A stretch of 64,000 bases of DNA from Pantoea sp. A4 (GCF_000295955.2 NZ_ALXE01000068.1:57304-121303), one strand, 5' to 3'. Counted from the stretch's first letter, positions 51,533-60,921 are shown. The notes: generated by a model not told the origin, from the sequence alone. Numbers and translations are program-made.

Positions 51533-53008
51533 TTAGCCAGCAACAGCGATACGTTTCATGTCGGTCATGTAGCCACGCAGCTTACGGCCAACCGCTTCGA
51601 TTGGGTGCTGACGAACGGCTTCGTTAACGTCACGCAGCTGTGCGTTATCAACCTGAGTACCTTCAACGGCTTTGCCCAGATCGCCTGGCTGCAGCGTGGT
51701 CATGAACTCTTTCAGCAGCGGTACTGCCGCGAAGGAGAACAGGTAGTTGCCGTATTCTGCGGTATCAGAGATAACCACGTTCATTTCATACAGACGCTTA
51801 CGTGCGATGGTGTTCGCGATCAGCGGCAGCTCGTGCAGTGATTCGTAGTAAGCAGACTCTTCAATGATGCCTGCATCGATCATGGTTTCGAAGGCCAGCT
51901 CAACGCCCGCTTTCACCATGGCAACCATCACAACGCCTTTGTCGTAGTACTCTTGCTCGTCGATTTTACCTTCGAACTGTGGTGCGTTCTCGAATGCAGT
52001 TGCACCGGTCTCTTCACGCCAGGTCAGCAGGTTTTTGTCGTCGTTCGCCCAGTCAGCCATCATACCGGAAGAGAATTCGCCAGAGATGATGTCATCCATG
52101 TGTTTCTGGAACAGCGGAGCCATGATGGTTTTCAGCTGCTCAGACAGTGCGTAAGCACGGATTTTCGCCGGATTAGACAGGCGATCCATCATCAGGGTGA
52201 TACCGCCGAATTTCAGTGATTCGGTGATGGTTTCCCAGCCGAACTGAATCAGTTTTTCGGTGTAAGCTGCGTCATGGCCTTCTGCTACCAGCTTGTCGAA
52301 GCACAGCAGAGAACCGGCCTGCAGCATACCGCACAGGATGGTCTGCTCGCCCATCAGGTCAGATTTCACTTCTGCAACGAAGGAAGATTCCAGTACGCCA
52401 GCACGGTCGCCACCGGTTGCAGCAGCCCAGGCTTTAGCGATTGCCAGGCCTTCACCTTTTGGATCGTTTTCTGGGTGAACCGCGATCAGGGTTGGAACAC
52501 CGAAACCACGCTTGTACTCTTCACGCACTTCGGTACCTGGGCACTTCGGTGCTACCATCACAACAGTGATGTCTTTACGGATGGTTTCACCAGATTCAAC
52601 GATGTTGAAACCGTGTGAGTAGCCCAGCGCTGCGCCGTCTTTCATCAGAGGCTGAACCGCCTGAACCACTGCTGAGTGCTGTTTGTCTGGAGTCAGGTTA
52701 ACGACCAGATCCGCCTGTGGGATCAGCTCTTCGTAGGTACCTACTTTGAAGCCGTTATCGGTCGCTTTGCGGTAAGAAGCACGCTTTTCAGCGATCGCTT
52801 CAGCACGCAGTGCGTAAGCGATGTCCAGACCGGAGTCACGCATGTTCAGACCCTGGTTCAGACCCTGAGCGCCACAGCCAACGATAACGACTTTTTTGCC
52901 TTTCAGGAAGCTTGCGCCGTCCGCGAACTCATCGCGAGACATGAAACGACATTTACCCAACTGCGCTAACTGGTTGCGCAGATTCAGAGTGTTGAAATAG
53001 TTAGCCAT
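51533..53008 (-). CDS. ilvC: Ketol-acid reductoisomerase IlvC (class II)
   Basis: A 491-residue enzyme, exactly the E. coli length; it converts acetolactate or acetohydroxybutyrate to the dihydroxy acids of valine and isoleucine synthesis. The NADPH motif VVIVGCGAQGLNQGLNMRDSG is at about 39-59, and the knotted helical domains carry the Mg-binding DLMGEQTILCG and the SEQLKTIMAPLF / EETGATAFENAP repeats. The start MANYFNTLNLR has CGGAG 6 bases upstream. The divergent ilvY gene encodes its activator. Confidence 0.97.
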   Translation of the reverse strand: MANYFNTLNLRNQLAQLGKCRFMSRDEFADGASFLKGKKVVIVGCGAQGLNQGLNMRDSGLDIAYALRAEAIAEKRASYRKATDNGFKVGTYEELIPQADLVVNLTPDKQHSAVVQAVQPLMKDGAALGYSHGFNIVESGETIRKDITVVMVAPKCPGTEVREEYKRGFGVPTLIAVHPENDPKGEGLAIAKAWAAATGGDRAGVLESSFVAEVKSDLMGEQTILCGMLQAGSLLCFDKLVAEGHDAAYTEKLIQFGWETITESLKFGGITLMMDRLSNPAKIRAYALSEQLKTIMAPLFQKHMDDIISGEFSSGMMADWANDDKNLLTWREETGATAFENAPQFEGKIDEQEYYDKGVVMVAMVKAGVELAFETMIDAGIIEESAYYESLHELPLIANTIARKRLYEMNVVISDTAEYGNYLFSFAAVPLLKEFMTTLQPGDLGKAVEGTQVDNAQLRDVNEAVRQHPIEAVGRKLRGYMTDMKRIAVAG

Positions 53009-53110
53009 GAGAACTCCGGTTCGCTGTGGTTCGGTTTCGCTACTGCTTATGCCGTAACGTAATGACCTTATCATATGACAGGAAATCTGTTGCTTAAATT
53101 GATATATTAA

Positions 53111-53136
53111 CAACGTCACGTTGCAGGTTTTGCAAC
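53111..53136. promoter_or_regulatory. IlvY operators between ilvC and ilvY
   Basis: Two overlapping perfect palindromes: CAACGT-C-ACGTTG (53111-53123) and GTTGCA-N5-TGCAAC (53120-53136). IlvY is known to bind tandem operators here in E. coli and to activate ilvC when acetolactate or acetohydroxybutyrate binds, while repressing itself. Confidence 0.75.
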
Positions 53137-53158
53137 ACCATTTTGAGGCTGGTATTAC

Positions 53159-54040
53159 ATGGATTTACGCGATCTGAAGCTGTTTCTTCATCTGGCGGAA
53201 AGCTGCCACTTTGGCCGTACCGCGCGAGCTATGCATGTCAGCCCTTCAACTCTCTCGCGCCAGATTCAGCGGCTGGAAGAAGATGTGGGTCATGCGCTGT
53301 TCCTGCGTGATAACCGCACCGTAACCCTGACCGAAGCAGGCGAACGGCTGCGCCAGTTTGCTCAACATACGTTGCTACAGTACCAACAGCTGCGCCATGT
53401 GATGGACCTGAACGGGCCTTCGCTCAGCGGTGAGTTACGTATTTTCTGTTCGGTTACCGCAGCCTATAGCCATCTTCCCCCGATTCTGGACCGCTTCCGC
53501 GCGGAGCATCCGCAGGTGGAAATTAAGCTGACAACCGGTGACGCCGCCGATGCAGTAGAGAAAGTGCAGTCGGGTGAGGCTGATTTATCCATTGCCGGAC
53601 GCCCCGAAACACTGCCCGCCAGTATCGACTTTACCCCGCTGGGGTTGATCCCGCTGATCATGATTGCGCCAGCCTTGCCATGCCCGGTGCGAGCGCTCGC
53701 CACGGACGATCAACCTGACTGGGGACAGATCCCTTTTATCCTGCCGGATCAGGGGCCGGTGCGCCGTCGTGCCGATATCTGGTTCCGCCGTCAGCGCATT
53801 GCTAATCCGCAAATTTACGCGACCGTTTCCGGCCATGAAGCGATGGTTTCGATGGTAGCGTTGGGCTGTGGTGTGGCATTGATGCCGGAAGTGGTGCTGG
53901 AAAACAGTCCAGAACCGGTGCGCAATCGCGTGTTAATTCTGGAGGATGTGGAGACGCTGGCACCGTTTGAACTGGGCGTTTGCGTACAAAAAAAGCGGCT
54001 CGGAGAGCCGCTGATTCATGCGTTCTGGAACCTGCTGTAA
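53159..54040 (+). CDS. ilvY: IlvY, LysR-type activator of ilvC
   Basis: A 293-residue LysR protein; MDLRDLKLFLHLAESCHFGRTARAMHVSPSTLSRQIQRLEEDVG is the IlvY N terminus, and the divergent ilvC gene confirms the assignment. The C-terminal codons VQKKRLGEPLI also encode, on the other strand, the terminator of ilvA. It ends one base before the ilvA stop codon. Confidence 0.95.
   Translation: MDLRDLKLFLHLAESCHFGRTARAMHVSPSTLSRQIQRLEEDVGHALFLRDNRTVTLTEAGERLRQFAQHTLLQYQQLRHVMDLNGPSLSGELRIFCSVTAAYSHLPPILDRFRAEHPQVEIKLTTGDAADAVEKVQSGEADLSIAGRPETLPASIDFTPLGLIPLIMIAPALPCPVRALATDDQPDWGQIPFILPDQGPVRRRADIWFRRQRIANPQIYATVSGHEAMVSMVALGCGVALMPEVVLENSPEPVRNRVLILEDVETLAPFELGVCVQKKRLGEPLIHAFWNLL
53988..54012 (-). 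terminator. ilvGMEDA terminator embedded in the ilvY coding sequence
   Basis: On the minus strand, 29 bases after the ilvA stop, AGCGGCTC / GAGCCGCT forms a perfect 8-bp stem with a 3-base loop and is followed by a T7 run. The same DNA is the last part of ilvY. Confidence 0.85.
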
Positions 54041-55588
54041 TTACTGCCCGGCGAGGAAGAAGCGAAACGCCGGGTTGCTCGCTTCATCGTGCCATTCGTA
54101 GCCCAATGCCGTGAGATGGGTTTCGAAGTTTGGCTCTTTGTCGTTGGCTTCAAAAGCCGCCAATACGCGACCAAAATCCGTACCGTGGCTGCGATAGTGG
54201 AACAACGAGATATTCCAGTGCGCGCCCAGCGTCTGCAAGAACTTCAGTAACGCACCCGGCGCTTCCGGGAACTCAAAGCTAAACAGACGTTCGCGCAGGG
54301 GTTTTGACGGACGTCCGCCCACCATGTAGCGCACGTGCAGCTTCGCCATCTCGTCATCCGACAGATCCACCACCTTGTAACCATTCTCATTGAGCTGGCT
54401 GATGATCTCACTGCGCTCTTCCACGCCGCGTGTTAAACGCACGCCGACAAAGATGCAGGCATCATCGGCATCCGCATAACGGTAGTTAAACTCGGTGATT
54501 GAACGGCCACCCAACGTCTGGCAGAACTTGAGGAAACTCCCCTGCTGCTCAGGAATGGTCACCGCCAGCAGCGCTTCACGCTGCTCGCCCAGCTCACAAC
54601 GCTCTGAGACATAGCGTAAGCCATGGAAGTTAACGTTCGCGCCCGACAGTACATGCGCCAGTCGCTCGCCTTTGATGTCGTGCTGCTGAATGTATTTCTT
54701 CATGCCTGCCAGCGCCAGCGCACCCGAAGGTTCCGCTACTGCACGCACATCTTCAAACAGATCCTTCATCGCTGCGCAAATCGCATCGCTGTCTACGGTG
54801 ATGATGTCGTCGAGATACTCTTTGCACAGGCGGAACGTTTCGCTACCGATGCGCTTCACCGCAACACCTTCAGCAAACAGACCGACGCGCGCCAGATCCA
54901 CCGGCTCACCGGCATCCAGCGCCGCTTTCAGGCAGGCTGAATCTTCTGACTCGACGGCAATCACTTTGATTTGCGGCATCAGTTGCTTGATCAGCACCGC
55001 CACACCGGCCGCGAGGCCACCACCGCCAACCGGCACGAAGACACGATCGAGATGTGCATCTTGTTGCAGCAGCTCCATTGCCAGCGTGCCCTGACCAGCG
55101 ATCACCGCCGGATGGTCGAACGGATGGACAAAGGTGTAACCCTGTTGCTCAGCCAGTTCAATCGCTTTGGCTTTCGCTTCATCGAAGTTGGCACCGAACA
55201 GATAAGCCTCACCGCCAAATGCGCGCACTGCATCAACCTTGATGTCTGCCGTGGACACCGGCATCACAATCAGTGATTTGATGCCAAGCGTGCTGGCCGA
55301 GAGCGCCACGCCCTGCGCGTGGTTACCGGCCGAAGCCGTAATCACGCCGCGCGCTTTTTGCTCTTCGGTCAGCCCGGCAATCATCGCGTATGCGCCACGC
55401 AGCTTGAAGCTGTGCACCGGCTGACGATCTTCACGCTTCACCAGAATGGTGTTGCCAAGACGCGATGAAATTTTTTCCATTTTTTGCAGCGGCGTGACCT
55501 GCGCAATTTCGTACACAGGCGCACGCAGCACCGCGCGCAAATACTCCGCGCCGTTAGGCGACGCAGAAAGCGGTTGAGACTCAGCCAT
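54041..55588 (-). CDS. ilvA: Threonine deaminase (biosynthetic), IlvA
   Basis: A 515-residue PLP enzyme (E. coli: 514) that makes 2-oxobutyrate from threonine, the committed step to isoleucine. The PLP lysine is K62 in HSFKLRGA, the phosphate loop is GGGGLAAG, and two ACT-like regulatory domains (from about residue 330) give isoleucine inhibition and valine activation. It starts 6 bases after ilvD in the operon. Confidence 0.97.
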   Translation of the reverse strand: MAESQPLSASPNGAEYLRAVLRAPVYEIAQVTPLQKMEKISSRLGNTILVKREDRQPVHSFKLRGAYAMIAGLTEEQKARGVITASAGNHAQGVALSASTLGIKSLIVMPVSTADIKVDAVRAFGGEAYLFGANFDEAKAKAIELAEQQGYTFVHPFDHPAVIAGQGTLAMELLQQDAHLDRVFVPVGGGGLAAGVAVLIKQLMPQIKVIAVESEDSACLKAALDAGEPVDLARVGLFAEGVAVKRIGSETFRLCKEYLDDIITVDSDAICAAMKDLFEDVRAVAEPSGALALAGMKKYIQQHDIKGERLAHVLSGANVNFHGLRYVSERCELGEQREALLAVTIPEQQGSFLKFCQTLGGRSITEFNYRYADADDACIFVGVRLTRGVEERSEIISQLNENGYKVVDLSDDEMAKLHVRYMVGGRPSKPLRERLFSFEFPEAPGALLKFLQTLGAHWNISLFHYRSHGTDFGRVLAAFEANDKEPNFETHLTALGYEWHDEASNPAFRFFLAGQ

Positions 55589-55594
55589 CAGTTG

Positions 55595-57445
55595 TTAGCC
55601 TCCCAGCTTAGACTTATCGCGCACCGCGCCTTTATCGGCACTGGTCGCGAGTGATGCATAAGCACGCAGAGCGAATGAGACAGCACGTTCACGGTTATGT
55701 GGCGTGTACGCTGCATCTCCGCGCGCCAGCTCTTTTTCACGACGGGCATGGATTTCGTTGTCTGGCAGATCCAGGTGAATACGACGGTTCGGGATATCCA
55801 GCTCGATCATATCGCCATCCTGAATCAGCGCGATGGTGCCACCGCTCGCCGCTTCTGGAGAGATGTGACCCACTGAAAGACCCGAAGAACCACCAGAGAA
55901 ACGGCCATCGGTGATCAGCGCACAGGCTTTGCCCAGACCCATGGATTTCAGATAGGTGGTCGGATAGAGCATTTCCTGCATGCCCGGACCGCCTTTTGGC
56001 CCTTCGTAGCGGATAACAACGCAATCGCCAGCCACCACTTTTCCACCGAGGATCGCTTCTACCGCATCATCCTGGCTTTCGTAGACTTTTGCCGGGCCTT
56101 TGAAGGTCAGCAGCTCAGCATCAACGCTGGCGGTCTTAACGATACAGCCATCTTCAGAGATGTTGCCGTACAGAACGGCTAAACCACCATCCTGTGAGAA
56201 GGCGTGTTCGCGGGTACGGATACAGCCATTTTCACGGTCATCATCCAGCGTGTCCCAACGACAATCCTGTGAGAAGGCCTGCGTGGTACGGATACCGGCT
56301 GGGCCCGCGCGGAACATTTTCTTCACCGCTTCGTCTTCGGTCAGCATGATGTCGTACTGATCCAGAGTTTCACGCATACTCTGCTGCAACACGTTGCGCG
56401 CAGTGGTGTCGATCAGCCCGGCACGATCCAGCTCGCCCAGAATAGCGACAACACCACCGGCACGGTGCACATCTTCCATGTGATACTTCGGCGTACTTGG
56501 TGCCACTTTGCACAGGTGCGGCACTTTACGTGACAGGCGGTCGATATCCGACATGTTGAATTCGATTTCGCCTTCCTGTGCTGCTGCCAGCAGGTGCAGA
56601 ACGGTGTTGGTGGAGCCGCCCATGGCGATATCCAGCGTCATGGCGTTCTCAAACGCGGCTTTGGTGGCGATGTTGCGTGGCAATACACGCTCATCATCCT
56701 GCTCGTAATACTTTTTGGTCAGGCTAACAATGCGCTTACCGGCGTTGAGGAACAGCTCTTTACGGTCGGCGTGAGTCGCCAACAGTGAGCCGTTGCCTGG
56801 CTGTGCCAGACCCAGCGCTTCGGCCAGACAGTTCATGGAGTTCGCGGTGAACATCCCTGAGCAAGAACCACAGGTTGGGCAGGCAGAACGTTCAATTTTA
56901 TCGCTGTCTTCATCGCTGACGTTCGGGTTAGCGCCCTGAATCATGGCATCAACCAGATCCAGCTTGATGATTTTATCGGACAGCTTGGTTTTACCGGCTT
57001 CCATTGGGCCGCCGGACACAAAGATCACCGGGATATTGAGGCGCAGTGACGCCATCAGCATGCCTGGGGTGATTTTGTCGCAGTTGGAGATACACACCAT
57101 GGCATCGGCGCAGTGCGCGTTCACCATGTACTCCACGGAATCGGCGATCAGCTCGCGCGAAGGCAGTGAATACAGCATGCCGCCATGACCCATGGCGATA
57201 CCGTCATCCACGGCGATGGTGTTGAACTCTTTAGCAACGCCACCGGCAGCTTCGATTTGCTCAGCCACCAGCTTGCCCATGTCGCGCAGGTGCACGTGGC
57301 CCGGCACGAACTGGGTGAATGAGTTAACTACGGCGATAATCGGCTTACCGAAATCGGCGTCTGTCATCCCTGTGGCGCGCCACAAGGCGCGGGCACCCGC
57401 CATATTACGGCCATGGGTGGTGGTGGCGGAACGGTACTTAGGCAT
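55595..57445 (-). CDS. ilvD: Dihydroxy-acid dehydratase IlvD
   Basis: A 616-residue Fe-S dehydratase, the E. coli length. It forms 2-oxoisovalerate and 2-oxo-3-methylvalerate. Cluster cysteines are in ISNCDKITPGM and CPTCGSCSGMFTANSMN, with the carbamylated-lysine-type Mg site and GGSSGLSVGHISPEAASGG near the C terminus. It is co-transcribed with ilvE (61-bp gap) and ilvA. Confidence 0.97.
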   Translation of the reverse strand: MPKYRSATTTHGRNMAGARALWRATGMTDADFGKPIIAVVNSFTQFVPGHVHLRDMGKLVAEQIEAAGGVAKEFNTIAVDDGIAMGHGGMLYSLPSRELIADSVEYMVNAHCADAMVCISNCDKITPGMLMASLRLNIPVIFVSGGPMEAGKTKLSDKIIKLDLVDAMIQGANPNVSDEDSDKIERSACPTCGSCSGMFTANSMNCLAEALGLAQPGNGSLLATHADRKELFLNAGKRIVSLTKKYYEQDDERVLPRNIATKAAFENAMTLDIAMGGSTNTVLHLLAAAQEGEIEFNMSDIDRLSRKVPHLCKVAPSTPKYHMEDVHRAGGVVAILGELDRAGLIDTTARNVLQQSMRETLDQYDIMLTEDEAVKKMFRAGPAGIRTTQAFSQDCRWDTLDDDRENGCIRTREHAFSQDGGLAVLYGNISEDGCIVKTASVDAELLTFKGPAKVYESQDDAVEAILGGKVVAGDCVVIRYEGPKGGPGMQEMLYPTTYLKSMGLGKACALITDGRFSGGSSGLSVGHISPEAASGGTIALIQDGDMIELDIPNRRIHLDLPDNEIHARREKELARGDAAYTPHNRERAVSFALRAYASLATSADKGAVRDKSKLGG

Positions 57446-57506
57446 GCTCTATTTACTCCAGTCTGAAAAATGACGCGGGTACATGGGCACCCGCGTTACT
57501 GTCTTG

Positions 57507-58436
57507 TTATGGATTAACCTGATCCAACCAGCCGTACTTGTCTTCAGTTTCACCTGTGAACAGGCCGAAGAATGCGCTCTGAATTTTGGTGGTTACTGGA
57601 CCACGTTTACCTGCACCGACCTGAATACCATCCACGCTACGTACTGGGGTGATTTCTGCCGCAGTACCTGACATGAACACTTCGTCAGCCAGGTAGAGAG
57701 ATTCGCGTGACAGCGTCTGCTCGCGCACTTCGATACCCAGATCTTTTGCCAGTTTGATGATGGCGTCACGGGTGATGCCTGGCAGTGCTGAAGAGGTGAA
57801 TGGCGGAGTAAACAGGATGCCATCTTTCACTTCAAACAGGTTTTCGCCCGCACCTTCAGAGATGTAGCCGCTGGTATCCAGAGCAATACCTTCCTGATAG
57901 CCCGCACGACGCGCTTCGCTACCCACTAACAGTGAAGAAAGGTAGTTACCACCCGCTTTTGCCGCGGTTGGCAGGGTGTTTGGTGCAACACGGTTCCATG
58001 AAGAAACCATCGCATCGATACCATTTTCCAGTGCTTCAGCACCCAGGTAAGCACCCCATGGGAAAGCAGCGATGATCACGTCGGTGGTGTAGCCGTCTGG
58101 TGGGTTAACACCCAGACCTACGTCGCCAACAAACGCCAGTGGACGGATGTAAGCGCTTTTCAGGTTGTTATCACGCAGAACTTTACGGGTCGCTTCCATC
58201 AGCTCATCTACGCTGTAGGACAGTGGGAAACGATAGATTTTTGCTGAGTCATGCAGGCGCTGCATGTGCTCGCGGTGGCGGAAGACAACAGGACCTTTGT
58301 GTGAATCGTAGCAACGTACGCCTTCAAACACAGAAGTACCGTAGTGCAGCGCATGTGACATGACGCTAACCTTGGCTTCTTCCCACTTAACCATCTCCCC
58401 GTTGAACCAAATAAACTCAGCTTTCTTGGTGCTCAT
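57507..58436 (-). CDS. ilvE: Branched-chain amino acid aminotransferase IlvE
   Basis: A 309-residue class IV aminotransferase (E. coli: 309). The PLP lysine is K160 in PTAAKAGGNYL, with the family blocks HYGTSVFEGVR and EGAGENLFEVKDG. It catalyses the last step for valine, isoleucine and leucine. The start MSTKKAEFIWFNGE is the known one; the open frame runs 24 codons upstream. ilvM ends 19 bp before it. Confidence 0.97.
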   Translation of the reverse strand: MSTKKAEFIWFNGEMVKWEEAKVSVMSHALHYGTSVFEGVRCYDSHKGPVVFRHREHMQRLHDSAKIYRFPLSYSVDELMEATRKVLRDNNLKSAYIRPLAFVGDVGLGVNPPDGYTTDVIIAAFPWGAYLGAEALENGIDAMVSSWNRVAPNTLPTAAKAGGNYLSSLLVGSEARRAGYQEGIALDTSGYISEGAGENLFEVKDGILFTPPFTSSALPGITRDAIIKLAKDLGIEVREQTLSRESLYLADEVFMSGTAAEITPVRSVDGIQVGAGKRGPVTTKIQSAFFGLFTGETEDKYGWLDQVNP

Positions 58437-58455
58437 TGTCTCTTTCCTTATGCGA

Positions 58456-58713
58456 CTAAGCGCGGATTTGTTGTGTTGTCTGTTGCTGGATCTGGACGCA
58501 GGCAACATCCATTAATTTGCTTAACTGTGAAGACAGTAAATCGACTGAGCGCTGGCTAGCAACGGTCATTTCGATATTAATATTCTCCGCGTTAGCAGCA
58601 GATGCCATATTCATGGTGCAGACCTGAAAACCACGGTGACGAACCACACGCAGGATGCGCTCCAGGATCTCTGGGCGGAAACGCGCTTCGATAGACAATT
58701 GATGCTGGATCAT
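58456..58713 (-). CDS. ilvM: Acetolactate synthase II small subunit IlvM
   Basis: An 85-residue ACT-domain subunit (E. coli: 87). RFRPEILERILRVVRHRGFQVCTMNM and the VASQRSVDLLSSQLSKLMDV segment are typical. It stabilises and activates IlvG; isozyme II is insensitive to valine. The start overlaps the ilvG stop by 4 bases (ATGA), which gives coupled synthesis. Confidence 0.96.
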   Translation of the reverse strand: MIQHQLSIEARFRPEILERILRVVRHRGFQVCTMNMASAANAENINIEMTVASQRSVDLLSSQLSKLMDVACVQIQQQTTQQIRA

Positions 58714-60356
58714 GCTGTTTTCTCCATCATATTTGCATTGCTGGCACCCGGCGGTACCAGTGGCCAGACGTTTTCGTGCTCATCAATCGCAACATGGAGG
58801 AAGTACGGACCTTCACTGTTCAGCAGAGCATCAATTGCGGCGTCGACCTGATCTTTACGAGTGATACGTTGGCCAGGGATATCAAAAGCGCTGGCCAGCG
58901 TCAGAAAATCGGGGTTATCAGTCAAAGTGGTTTCGCTGTAACGCCCATCAAAAAACAGTTCCTGCCACTGACGAACCATGCCAAGGCGCTGGTTATCCAA
59001 CAGCAGAATTTTTACCGGCAGCTGCTTACGTTTAATCGTACCCAGCTCCTGGATATTCATCATGATTGAGCCATCCCCAGAGACACAAATCACGGTGTCA
59101 TTAGGGCGTGCAACCTGAGCACCTACCGCAGCAGGTAAACCAAAGCCCATCGTGCCAAGGCCGCTTGAAGTAATAAAATTCTCCGGCGCGGTGAAGGAGA
59201 GATGCTGCGCTGCCCACATCTGATGCTGGCCGACATCCGTTGTCACAACGGCACTGTCAGGTTTGCGATCAGAGAGTTGCTTCAGCAACAGCGGCGCATA
59301 AATCGCTTCGCCTGGGTGATCGTAACGCCAGCTAAATTCAGCTTTCAGCGCCTGTACCTCAGTACGCCATGCTTCAATCTGCAACGGCTGGCTCAACGCA
59401 GGCAGGATCTCATTGAGATCGCCCTGCAACGCGACATTTGCACGGCGCAATTTATGCAGCTCAGCCGGGTCGATATCGATATGAATGACGCTGGCATCTG
59501 GCGCGAAGGTATCAAGTTTGCCAGTAACGCGGTCATCGAAACGTGCGCCAACCGCGATCAACAGATCACACTGGTGTACGGCAAGGTTGGCGGCTTTGGT
59601 GCCGTGCATCCCCAACATGCCCAGGTAAACCGGACTTTCTGGATCCGCAGTCCCTAATGCTTTGAGGGTTGCCACACATGGCATGCCCGTTTCTGCTGCC
59701 AGTGCGCGCAGCGCGGGAACGGCCTGGGCGAGCCCAACACCACCCCCGACATACAGCATCGGCTTCTTCGCTTTAGCCATCATGGCGCGAGCCTCAGCGA
59801 TATGCTGTTCAGAATGGCTGACCACCTCTTCAACCGGCAGAAGGTGTGGTGCTGGTTCGCCTTTGGCAACCTGAATGTCTTTCGGGATATCAACCAAAAC
59901 CGGGCCAGGACGACCAGAGCGTGCGATGGCAAAAGCCTCCGCTAACACTGCTGGCAGCTCCTCCAGTGATTCCACGAGGAAGCTGTGTTTGGTACACGCC
60001 AGTGACAAACCGAGTACGTCGATCTCCTGGAAGGCGTCGGTACCAATGAAATGTGAGGCTACCTGGCCGGTAATCGCAACCACCGGAACAGAATCCATCA
60101 TCGCGTCAGCCAAACCCGTAATCAGGTTGGTGGCACCAGGACCAGAAGTGGCAATACAAACCCCGGTTTTGCCCGTTGAACGCGCATAACCGATTGCCGC
60201 CATGACAGCACCTTGCTCATGCCGACACAGTAGGTGTTCGACGCCGCCGTCATACAGCGCATCGTACACTGGCATTATCGCGCCTCCTGGGTAACCAAAT
60301 ACGGTATCAACCCCCTGCGCGCGTATTGCCTGAACTACCCACTGTGCACCTGTCAT
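58710..60356 (-). CDS. ilvG: Acetolactate synthase II large subunit IlvG (intact)
   Basis: A 548-residue ThDP enzyme. The catalytic glutamate is E47 (CRHEQGA), FAD-binding and quinone-like regions follow, and the ThDP/Mg motif GDGSIMMNIQELGTIKRKQLPVKILLLDNQ is near residue 425-455. The frame is open throughout, unlike the frameshifted ilvG of E. coli K-12, so isozyme II should be functional and growth should resist valine. It starts 2 bases after ilvX. Confidence 0.97.
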   Translation of the reverse strand: MTGAQWVVQAIRAQGVDTVFGYPGGAIMPVYDALYDGGVEHLLCRHEQGAVMAAIGYARSTGKTGVCIATSGPGATNLITGLADAMMDSVPVVAITGQVASHFIGTDAFQEIDVLGLSLACTKHSFLVESLEELPAVLAEAFAIARSGRPGPVLVDIPKDIQVAKGEPAPHLLPVEEVVSHSEQHIAEARAMMAKAKKPMLYVGGGVGLAQAVPALRALAAETGMPCVATLKALGTADPESPVYLGMLGMHGTKAANLAVHQCDLLIAVGARFDDRVTGKLDTFAPDASVIHIDIDPAELHKLRRANVALQGDLNEILPALSQPLQIEAWRTEVQALKAEFSWRYDHPGEAIYAPLLLKQLSDRKPDSAVVTTDVGQHQMWAAQHLSFTAPENFITSSGLGTMGFGLPAAVGAQVARPNDTVICVSGDGSIMMNIQELGTIKRKQLPVKILLLDNQRLGMVRQWQELFFDGRYSETTLTDNPDFLTLASAFDIPGQRITRKDQVDAAIDALLNSEGPYFLHVAIDEHENVWPLVPPGASNANMMEKTA

Positions 60357-60358
60357 GG

Positions 60359-60409
60359 TTATTCTCCTTTATCCTGACGGGAACAACAGAATTTTATGCT
60401 ACTGTTCAT
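60359..60409 (-). CDS. ilvX: IlvX, 16-residue small protein
   Basis: A 16-codon frame (MNSSIKFCCSRQDKGE) between the attenuator and ilvG, with GGAG 6 bases before its ATG. E. coli has a 16-residue IlvX at the same place, beginning MNNSTKFCFSR by recall. Its 3' end carries the AAAGGAG that serves ilvG, and the ilvG ATG follows the stop by 2 bases. A role in translational coupling is likely; the peptide function is unknown. Confidence 0.85.
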   Translation of the reverse strand: MNSSIKFCCSRQDKGE

Positions 60410-60448
60410 TGTTTGCTCCACGATGATTAACTGTTTTTTCGCCTGGTC

Positions 60449-60485
60449 GAAAAAAAACCCCCGGACCTTTCGGTGCGGGGGTTTC
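60449..60485 (-). terminator. Attenuator terminator of the ilvGMEDA operon
   Basis: On the minus strand, AAACCCCCG.. pairs with ..CGGGGGTTT around a GAAAG loop, followed by a T8 run. It lies 21 bases after ilvL and is the transcription attenuator that senses Ile-, Val- and Leu-tRNA charging. Confidence 0.93.
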
Positions 60486-60505
60486 TTGAGTTTGAGGCTT
60501 GATTT

Positions 60506-60604
60506 TTAAGCCTTTCTTTCTCCAAGCGATGCCCCGCACGATGGGATAATAATCACCACCACGCTAATCACGACTAGGCTAATCACTTGTAGAAGGGCTT
60601 TCAT
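60506..60604 (-). CDS. ilvL: ilv operon leader peptide IlvL
   Basis: A 32-codon leader starting MKALLQVISLVV. It contains 5 Ile, 6 Val and 4 Leu codons, with an uninterrupted VVVIII run, and ends in PSCGASLGERKA, nearly identical to E. coli IlvL (32 residues). Ribosome stalling on these codons prevents the terminator at 60449-60485 from forming and allows ilvXGMEDA expression. Confidence 0.96.
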   Translation of the reverse strand: MKALLQVISLVVISVVVIIIPSCGASLGERKA

Positions 60605-60921
60605 GTTCGATTCGTTTTTTCGTTGATTCGAAGTAATACCTACAGAGTTATCACAGACGAGGGCATCTTGACAATAATTTTCATACGGTTTTTTTATGAC
60701 AGATGTGGCATTTGTGATTTATCGCGTTGTAAGTGAAGGATAAATTTAAACTTGATAAATATTCATTACGCACGTCAGGTAACAATATTACGATCGCACG
60801 CTAAAAACCGTTGAAAATGCAGCAACAGGCGACTATTTATCAGAAAGTACCGCGCAATATCGACGAAAACCACTGGTTTCAGCAAGGTTGACCGACGACG
60901 ATAGGGGCATAAGGAGACTTT
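60605..60921. promoter_or_regulatory. Divergent promoter region of ilvL and yifB
   Basis: 317 bp without a gene. For ilvL on the minus strand, TTGTCA (60669-60674) and GATAAC (60647-60652) with 16 bp between them are the best -35/-10 pair. On the plus strand the same DNA reads TTGACA (60668-60673) with TTTTAT 18 bp further (60692-60697), a possible yifB promoter with a leader of about 220 nt. The two promoters would then overlap and compete. Confidence 0.5.
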
